In this document: positions 7,625-11,568 of the stretch, in pieces
How the letters are laid out: each line of letters opens with the position of its first letter
How positions within the stretch are numbered: position 1 is the first letter of the stretch
From: Deltaproteobacteria bacterium
GTDB lineage: Bacteria; Desulfobacterota; Desulfobacteria; C00003060
Reading direction: 5' to 3'
Length of the DNA: 11,568 bases
Assembly: GCA_030667105.1 (NCBI GenBank)
Contig: DAOUWN010000035.1
Span: 1 to 11,568, forward strand
The notes under the pieces: generated by a model
Database searches by the model: none
The model's input: the letters and a program-made list of their open reading frames with translations, nothing else
Told to the model about the DNA's origin: nothing
Program-made: the position numbers and the translations under genes

Positions 7625-8194
7625 TTAGAACCCTTCGTAGATCACCCGGTTTGGCTTGCGTTTCGGGGCAGGAGGTGACTCATCAGGATAGCCGACAGGG
7701 ATGACTGCCACCAATGTCTTGTCGGCAATGCCAAGGAACTCGTTGATCTGGCTGGCTACGTGCACGGGACCCGTCATCCAGCAGGCGCCTAATCCCTCGG
7801 CGTGGGCTGCCAGCAAGAGATTCTGGATGGCTGCAGCCACGGTTTGAATGCTCGTTTCGGGCCTTTCCTTGGTTGGCGCATAATAGGCAAAGACAATGAC
7901 CGGAGCGCCTCCGAGCCGCTTGAAAAATTTCTTGGTGAACTCCACCACTCCAGGCTTTTCGGCAAATACCTCCCTAAGGACCGGCTCTATGTAGTCATAA
8001 CCCTTGCTTGATATTTCAACAAGGGCTTCCTTTCGGTCCCCAGTAATCACCACGAAATGCCAGTTTTGCAAGTTCATGCAAGATGGCGCCCAGATGGCCA
8101 TCTCCAAGATCCTCGCAAGGACATCTTCAGGGACCGGATCCGGTTTGAATCTCCGGATGCTTCTGCGGCCCTTGATTGCTTCATAGACATCCAT
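7625..8194 (-). CDS. Nitroreductase-family FMN oxidoreductase
   Basis: A 189-residue FMN-dependent oxidoreductase of the nitroreductase fold, expected to be a cytoplasmic homodimer using NAD(P)H. The phosphate-binding start [16 protein letters not shown] (1-16) is classic, followed by [17 protein letters not shown] (35-51), where the family contacts FMN. The dimer and FMN helix [18 protein letters not shown] (123-140) and the C-terminal VIPVGYPDE with a basic tail RKPNRVI close the domain. Length and motifs match the short single-domain nitroreductases. No ferredoxin domain is fused to it. The natural substrate cannot be inferred. It is the first gene of the - strand block, with AAAGGAG before the ATG and a sigma-70-like promoter upstream. 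Confidence 0.93.
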   Translation of the reverse strand: MDVYEAIKGRRSIRRFKPDPVPEDVLARILEMAIWAPSCMNLQNWHFVVITGDRKEALVEISSKGYDYIEPVLREVFAEKPGVVEFTKKFFKRLGGAPVIVFAYYAPTKERPETSIQTVAAAIQNLLLAAHAEGLGACWMTGPVHVASQINEFLGIADKTLVAVIPVGYPDESPPAPKRKPNRVIYEGF

Positions 8195-8196
8195 GG

Positions 8197-8250
8197 TTGA
8201 CTCCTTTCTGAAATATAAAAAAATCTATCAGAACGATGAGTTGGAGTCAA
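8197..8250. repeat. Nested inverted repeat over the nitroreductase promoter and ribosome-binding site
   Basis: The outer arms TTGACTCC (8197-8204) and GGAGTCAA (8243-8250) are perfect complements. Inside them TTCTGA (8206-8211) and TCAGAA (8228-8233) form a second complementary pair around a 16-nt centre. On one side only a single base separates the two stems. It overlaps the promoter and the nitroreductase Shine-Dalgarno sequence, so it could act as a protein-binding dyad or, if transcribed from further upstream, as an RNA fold hiding the ribosome-binding site. Confidence 0.6.
8222..8250 (-). promoter_or_regulatory. Sigma-70-type promoter of the nitroreductase block
   Basis: On the - strand TTGACT (8250-8245) is a 5 of 6 match to the -35 consensus. 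After exactly 17 nt comes TAGATT (8227-8222), a 4 of 6 match to the -10 consensus. Transcription would start near 8215, leaving a leader of about 20 nt with the ribosome-binding site AAAGGAG. The -35 box is also one arm of an inverted repeat whose other arm contains that ribosome-binding site. Confidence 0.6.
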
Positions 8251-8379
8251 GGGAAAGGACCTTTTGGGTTTACCTCGCGCCGTCGGTATGGTATTTGTCA
8301 TTGCAAGCCATGAAGGCGGTCTGGGAAGAACAGTGTCCTTAACCTACTGATTCCGGTTTGTCCGGGTTAGGAGGGCCAC

Positions 8380-9180
8380 ATGTCATTTAAAGAGAACCTG
8401 AAAAAAAAGATGTTAATAGACAGGATTTCAAGGACCGTCTCCCTGTCCGTAGGACATTCCGGGGTATCTCGCAAGGTGGACAAGGAATCGATGCGGAGAC
8501 TTCTTGCCCTAAGTCCTTTTCTTTTTGAAAAAAGAAGAGACCTCGATCTTTATGTTCGAGAGTTGGATGAAGGCAGGGCAGAGGTCCTTGTCTTGGACAA
8601 CGAACTTCCCCTCTACGGGAACACGACCCCTGATGATGTGACACTGCGCAAGAGTCCTGAATTGAAGGAAATGATCAGCATTCGAAACATTATCAAGATC
8701 TTAAACGACTCAGATATTCTCATGTGCAAAGGTCGCGAGGCTCTTCGCTATGTGCAAGATCGCGCTTCGGAGTTGTTAGATCTTCGTTATGAAAAAAGGG
8801 ACATAGAAGAGATGGCCGATGAGGGGCTTGAGGCCTTTGCCAGGGCAGATTCCGATGGAGTCATGGAGATCCTGGATCTTTTTGCTGAAATCATGGGTTA
8901 CGAGCCAGCGCCTGCAGAGGTGATGGTAAATGACTACGTGATGTTTGGGCATTGCCATGAAGAAGGTGAAAGAAAATCTTTTGGCCCTATTATCATGTAC
9001 AACGACAAAACAAATACTCTTAGGCTGATAAAACAGAAGGTGTCTGTAAGGGATCCTATTGCAAGAGATATCATCCCAGGGGTTGCCCTTGGCGAACTTG
9101 AACCGGACGCTGAGGAGTACGGGGTCTTCCAGTTCTTAAAAGAGGAGGTCTTGAAGAGGGATGGCCCGACCATGCACTAA
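8380..9180 (+). CDS. Conserved-looking soluble protein of unknown function
   Basis: A 266-residue protein I do not recognise. The start is well supported by AGGAGG (8369-8374) a few bases before the ATG. It has no signal peptide and no transmembrane segment, so it is probably cytoplasmic. The N-terminal third is basic and helical (about 1-60). Residues 61-90 look beta-rich (ELDEGRAEVLVLDNELPLYG). Residues 95-170 are helical and charged, containing MCKGREALRYVQDR (115-128) and an acidic helix (141-170). The C-terminal part (180-255) has alternating strands with two histidines flanking a cysteine at HCH (191-193). It is transcribed away from the nitroreductase across a 185-bp gap. A weak promoter candidate is TTGGGT at 8264 and TATGGT at 8287, spaced 17 nt. 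The HDOD gene follows after 270 bp and is not clearly in the same operon. Confidence 0.75.
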   Translation: MSFKENLKKKMLIDRISRTVSLSVGHSGVSRKVDKESMRRLLALSPFLFEKRRDLDLYVRELDEGRAEVLVLDNELPLYGNTTPDDVTLRKSPELKEMISIRNIIKILNDSDILMCKGREALRYVQDRASELLDLRYEKRDIEEMADEGLEAFARADSDGVMEILDLFAEIMGYEPAPAEVMVNDYVMFGHCHEEGERKSFGPIIMYNDKTNTLRLIKQKVSVRDPIARDIIPGVALGELEPDAEEYGVFQFLKEEVLKRDGPTMH

Positions 9181-9200
9181 TTTTTTAAACGTCAAATTCC

Positions 9201-9282
9201 AAGCCTTGCTGTGTCAAATTATTGGCAGACAAGGGACTGTCGTTGCCAGTGAGCGGGAATACTGAAGCCAAAGGCTGTGTCA
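9201..9282 (+). repeat. Pair of short direct repeats upstream of the HDOD gene
   Basis: AAGCC-TT-GCTGTGTCA (9201-9216) recurs as AAGCC-AAAG-GCTGTGTCA (9265-9282). The 9-mer GCTGTGTCA is identical at a distance of 66 bp. The two copies flank the inverted repeat at 9223-9248. They may be regulator half-sites, but chance cannot be excluded. Confidence 0.3.
9223..9248. promoter_or_regulatory. Inverted repeat, candidate enhancer site for the HDOD promoter
   Basis: TGGCAGACA (9223-9231), a 6-nt centre AGGGAC, then TGTC-GT-TGCCA (9238-9248): nine complementary pairs interrupted by a 2-nt bulge. No T-run follows, so it is not an intrinsic terminator. Its centre lies about 155-160 bp upstream of the start predicted from the -24/-12 promoter at 9368, in the range where sigma-54 activators usually bind. 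It could also be an RNA hairpin at the end of the upstream transcript. Confidence 0.45.
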
Positions 9283-9367
9283 GGCTGTTGTCCGTTCTGG
9301 TTTGTATTCTACTGAGATCGTGAGCCTTATGAGGTGGTCTGATAAAGCCCTTTTGGGCCGTTCCAGT

Positions 9368-9383
9368 TGGCACATAAAATGCA
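9368..9383 (+). promoter_or_regulatory. Sigma-54 (-24/-12) promoter of the HDOD gene
   Basis: TGGCACATAAAATGCA matches the sigma-54 consensus TGGCAC-N5-TTGCA with one change (ATGCA for TTGCA). The invariant GG (9369-9370) and GC (9381-9382) are separated by exactly 10 nt. Transcription would begin near 9393, giving a leader of about 58 nt before the ATG at 9451. The promoter argues against a longer HDOD protein starting at the TTG at 9367 or the ATG at 9379. Confidence 0.65.
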
Positions 9384-9450
9384 ATTCACCGTTAGTTGTC
9401 CCGCAAACTGTTGGCAAGGAAAGAAGGAACTTTTTTGGCATGATGAGCTT

Positions 9451-10320
9451 ATGACCGAACTAGCCCCCATTGAGATTGACCCAAAGACATTTCTTCGTGA
9501 GCATTTTGTGCTTCCCGCCTTGCCAGAGGTGGTAAGCAAGATTCAGAATCTGATCGAAGGCGGTGATGCGGACATGGCAAATGTGGCCGAGCTCGTCGGC
9601 GGCGAGCCGGCGCTGGCGGCCCAGGTGCTCAAAGTCGCTAACTCGGCCTATTACGGACTGTCCAAGGAGATGACAGCGGTAAAATATGCAATTGCGTTTC
9701 TGGGACTCAACGAGATTTATCGTATGGTCCTTTCACTATCTGTGGTCAACACATTGGCCATTGATGAGAAGGAGGAGCTCAAGAGGTTTTGGTTCCATTC
9801 TTTTTATGCTGCCCTTTGCACCAAATACCTGGCCAAGAGATACGAACCCCATCTCTCCTTTGAGGAATTATGGTCTGCAGCCATCTTGCATGACATCGGC
9901 AAGCTGGTTTACCTGAAGTTCTTTCCTGATCATTACAAGACACTTCAGCTGTTTTGCAATAAAGAGGGCCGTTTGTTTTATGAGGCAGAAAGGCATTACT
10001 CATTACCTTCGAGCGGCTTTTTTGGCACACTCTTGTGTGACCACTGGAGGTTGCCAGGTCACATCAGGCGCGCCTGCGAGTGTCATACCTTAAAAGATCT
10101 GACAGACATCGATAAAGAGGATTCATCAGCACGTTTTCGACGGATGATCTGCCTTGGGAATTTGCTGACGGTTCTGTCCACCGATGAACTGAGGAACGAC
10201 ACCAAGCAAGAGATAGCTTCTGTGGTGAGGTCAACTCTGGACTGCGGAGAACCAGAGTTTATGACCATGATGGGAGACATCTACGAATTGAGAGTTGAAG
10301 TGGAAAGATTTACGGAGTAG
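9451..10320 (+). CDS. HDOD-domain signalling protein
   Basis: A 289-residue cytoplasmic protein made almost wholly of an HDOD domain, a catalytically degenerate relative of HD phosphohydrolases found in signalling, motility and stress regulation. Recognisable blocks are FVLPALPEVVSKI (19-31), EPALAAQVLKVANSAYYGL (52-70) and AIAFLGLNEIYRMVL (80-94). The HD-like core WSAAILHDIGKLVY (141-154) keeps His147-Asp148, and FFGTLLCDHWRLPGHIRRA (190-208) matches the conserved GxLLxxWxLP stretch. Other metal ligands of true HD enzymes are not evident. No GGDEF, EAL or receiver domain is attached. An in-frame extension upstream to 9367 is possible, but a sigma-54-type promoter lies inside it, so I choose the ATG at 9451. 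No good Shine-Dalgarno sequence directly precedes this ATG. A 4-codon ORF ends on it. Confidence 0.88.
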   Translation: MTELAPIEIDPKTFLREHFVLPALPEVVSKIQNLIEGGDADMANVAELVGGEPALAAQVLKVANSAYYGLSKEMTAVKYAIAFLGLNEIYRMVLSLSVVNTLAIDEKEELKRFWFHSFYAALCTKYLAKRYEPHLSFEELWSAAILHDIGKLVYLKFFPDHYKTLQLFCNKEGRLFYEAERHYSLPSSGFFGTLLCDHWRLPGHIRRACECHTLKDLTDIDKEDSSARFRRMICLGNLLTVLSTDELRNDTKQEIASVVRSTLDCGEPEFMTMMGDIYELRVEVERFTE

Positions 10321-10812
10321 TTCCACTGAGTTTGATATTTCAGATTTCTGATGTGGACTGACCCCATTGATGTTAGACCGCCCTCTGCCATTATTCTGAC
10401 TGCTCAATCATTTCACTTGTGCATTAGTCATAGGCTAAACGCACCTTCCCTGTTCCCCAATGATCTGAAACAGTTACCGCCCGCACACCTGCGGTAGCGG
10501 TCACAAATGATTATCCCGATCCTTAGTCTTTTCTTCCATGTCATCTCGTTAAGTACATCAGCCCGTTCAATACATATAATGATTCTGACCAGTTGCATGG
10601 TTTCGATGAGGTGGGATCTGTTCATGACGGTTCCCCCACAAAGGTCAGTTAAATCAATCTCATAGAAGACTGTTGGTGGGATGTCAAGGGTGTTGCGGGG
10701 CTTATGGTTTTTGGTCTTTCCAGTTTGTAAGAGCTGTGATATCGTATGCAACCTATACATTTTTATCAACAAAGGGAATATTGCTGTTGCGTATCAATCA
10801 AGAAAGGAGCAG
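10321..10812. other. 492-base intergenic region with a gene remnant
   Basis: Just after the HDOD stop, TCCAC (10322-10326) and GTGGA (10353-10357) enclose TCAGA/TCTGA (10340-10351), a small nested palindrome without a T-run. From 10544 down to 10428 the - strand carries a truncated CGGC-domain coding fragment. The frame stays open on the - strand up to 10772, but that part (residues 1-76 of the frame) matches nothing I recognise. The last 40 bases lead into the ribosome-binding site of the secreted-protein gene at 10813. I found no tRNA or mobile-element ends. Confidence 0.5.
10428..10544 (-). pseudogene. Truncated CGGC-domain protein gene
   Basis: The - strand frame reads 38 residues from an ATG at 10544 to a stop at 10428. 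After a short basic start it contains IGIIICDRYRRCAGGNCFRSL and then GNREGAFSL. This matches my memory of the N-terminus of CGGC-domain proteins (putative metal-binding, cysteine-rich), where IxxCxRYxxCxGGxCxRAxRxREGAF is followed about 15-20 residues later by the CGGC motif itself. Here a stop comes straight after GAFSL. None of the three downstream frames shows a CGGC motif or the later GYPPCP-like segment before the HDOD gene. The three N-terminal cysteines of the fragment are intact. I interpret it as a 3'-deleted gene. Expression as a short peptide is not excluded. Confidence 0.55.
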
Positions 10813-11226
10813 ATGATGCAAAAGCTGATAACATGTTGGGTTGTAGTAATGGTTTTGTCACTCTTCTTGGTTAGTTCGGCTGCCTTTGCCAAAGGCAAGG
10901 GTAAGGGGCGTGGTAGCGACAGGCCCCCTGGCTGGGACAAAGGGGAAAAGAAAGGCTGGGATTCCGATGTTCTTCCAGGAATTGAGAAGAAGGCCCCAGG
11001 CTTGAGTAAGGACAAGCAGGTTGAAAAAGAGGACGACACAACTTCGGAATCGGAAGAGCAGGTAAGGCCCAAGAAAAAGAAATGGAAAACCGGCGAGCAA
11101 GAGACTGAAGAAAAAAAAGAACAAGCAGAGGAACAACTGGAAGAGGCAGATCAGAAAAAAGTGAAAGAAAAAAGCCGTCAGAAAGAAAGGCATCGGAAAA
11201 ACCGGGATCAAGGGAAGGTTGACTAG
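10813..11226 (+). CDS. Small secreted, highly charged low-complexity protein
   Basis: A 137-residue protein of unknown function. AAAGGAG (10803-10809) precedes two adjacent ATG codons at 10813 and 10816; spacing slightly favours the second. In-frame sequence further upstream to 10681 has no ribosome-binding site and sits in non-coding DNA, so I exclude it. The N-terminus is a Sec signal peptide: KLITCWVVVMVLSLFLVSSA with likely cleavage after AFA (about residue 26). The mature chain opens with GKGKGRG, then a Trp-, Pro- and Gly-rich stretch with PPGWDKGEKKGW and LPGIEKKAPGL. PPG-x-KKG-type stretches of this kind recur in small exported bacterial proteins. The rest (about 55-137) is almost all Lys, Glu, Gln, Asp and Arg and should be disordered or helical. 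A SYLF-type lipoprotein gene starts 51 nt downstream and may be in the same operon. Confidence 0.72.
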   Translation: MMQKLITCWVVVMVLSLFLVSSAAFAKGKGKGRGSDRPPGWDKGEKKGWDSDVLPGIEKKAPGLSKDKQVEKEDDTTSESEEQVRPKKKKWKTGEQETEEKKEQAEEQLEEADQKKVKEKSRQKERHRKNRDQGKVD

Positions 11227-11277
11227 GGATACCTTTCCTCAAATCCACCGGAGGCTGAAGAAGAAGATGGATTACAA

Positions 11278-11568
11278 ATGAACCGAAGGACGTGGGCTAT
11301 GAGAAACCGATGTTTGACAGTCATAATATTGCTGGTAATCTCTGGATTTCTAGTGAGTTGTGCTACTCCAAAGGGAGTTACAAGACAGGAACAAAGGGAT
11401 TATGTCCAGAAGATGAGGGAAGAGACACTGGCCAAACTGTATGCACAAAAACCAGAAACAAGAGCCATGATCAAGAAGGCTGCAGGGTACGGAGTTTTTA
11501 GCAACATAGGTACGAACATATTTCTCCTGGCCGGTGGCAGTGGTTATGGGGTCGTCCTTGACAATGCG
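11278..11568 (+). CDS. Lipoprotein with SYLF/Ysc84-like domain (5' part, runs off window)
   Basis: The first 97 codons are present and the frame is still open at the window edge. The N-terminus is a lipoprotein signal: basic residues (MNRRTWAMRNR), a hydrophobic core (CLTVIILLVISGF) and the lipobox LVSC (25-28), so Cys28 should be lipidated. The mature part begins ATPKG, then a charged helix, then the segment AMIKKAAGYGVFSNIGTNIF (63-82) followed by GGSGYGVV (87-94). This is the opening of the SYLF/Ysc84 domain, known for lipid binding in eukaryotes and of unclear function in bacterial envelopes. An ATG at 11299 is an alternative start that would give a shorter signal peptide. GGAGG lies 23 nt before the chosen ATG, too far for direct use, and a 4-codon ORF at 11267-11281 lies between. 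Confidence 0.75.
   Translation, partial: MNRRTWAMRNRCLTVIILLVISGFLVSCATPKGVTRQEQRDYVQKMREETLAKLYAQKPETRAMIKKAAGYGVFSNIGTNIFLLAGGSGYGVVLDNA

Noticed and set aside
8264..8292. Sigma-70 promoter TTGGGT-N17-TATGGT for the 8380 gene
   Set aside because: Only three and four of six bases match, which is too weak to list as a feature.
9161..9186. Intrinsic terminator at the end of the 8380-9180 gene
   Set aside because: A T-run follows the stop codon, but the stem ATGG/CCAT is only four pairs and is separated from the T-run.
9367..9450. 28-residue N-terminal extension of the HDOD protein from a TTG start
   Set aside because: It begins at the sigma-54-like promoter, has no ribosome-binding site and is not part of the usual HDOD protein start.
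10322..10357. Nested palindrome after the HDOD stop as a terminator
   Set aside because: The stems are short with a long loop on one side, and there is no T-run. The inner TCAGA/TCTGA resembles the repeat at 8206-8233, but too briefly to call a family.
10354..10368. TGGACTGACCCCA, similar to ends seen near REP-associated transposons
   Set aside because: Only one copy occurs, with no partner end, no transposase and no flanking duplication, so it is not enough to call a mobile element.
10681..10812. 44-residue extension of the secreted protein
   Set aside because: It would place the signal peptide internally; the ribosome-binding site at 10803-10809 marks the real start.

Overview
The window looks like chromosomal DNA from a Desulfobacterota-type (former deltaproteobacterial) Gram-negative bacterium. 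I infer this from the pheT-ihfA-merR gene order, an HDOD signalling gene behind a sigma-54-type promoter, secreted and lipoprotein genes with Gram-negative signals, and a remnant of a CGGC-domain gene. Assignment below phylum is not possible from the sequence alone. Most of the window is ordinary housekeeping DNA. The interest lies in the gaps, which hold two gene remnants and several structured regulatory sites.

Left block, + strand (115-3174): pheT (phenylalanyl-tRNA synthetase beta chain), ihfA (integration host factor alpha) and a small MerR-type regulator form a tight run, and merR starts 53 nt inside ihfA. No pheS tail is visible in the 114 bases before pheT. This run converges on a - strand block at about 3175-3292, where I see no convincing terminator.

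Middle block, - strand (8194 down to 3293): six genes in one direction, nitroreductase, pcm, DUF368 (PopT-type polyprenyl-phosphate transporter family), a DUF4124 secreted protein, miaA and a DHH/DHHA1 phosphoesterase. A good sigma-70-like promoter lies in front of the nitroreductase and coincides with a nested inverted repeat. Between pcm and the DUF368 gene is a 63-nt remnant that reads as the start of a YqaA/DedA-family membrane protein. A DedA-family gene therefore seems to have been lost from the slot next to which a DUF368 transporter now sits.

Right block, + strand (8380-11568): a conserved-looking protein of unknown function, an HDOD-domain protein, a small secreted highly charged protein, and the first 97 codons of a lipoprotein with a SYLF/Ysc84-like domain that runs off the window. 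The HDOD gene has a near-consensus -24/-12 (sigma-54) promoter, with a strong inverted repeat about 150 bp upstream where an enhancer-binding protein would be expected. The 492-base gap at 10321-10812 holds a - strand fragment of a CGGC-domain protein that has lost its C-terminal part, including the CGGC motif.

I found no tRNA, rRNA, CRISPR array, insertion sequence or integrase, and no convincing intrinsic terminator. I see no sign of an undescribed multi-gene system.
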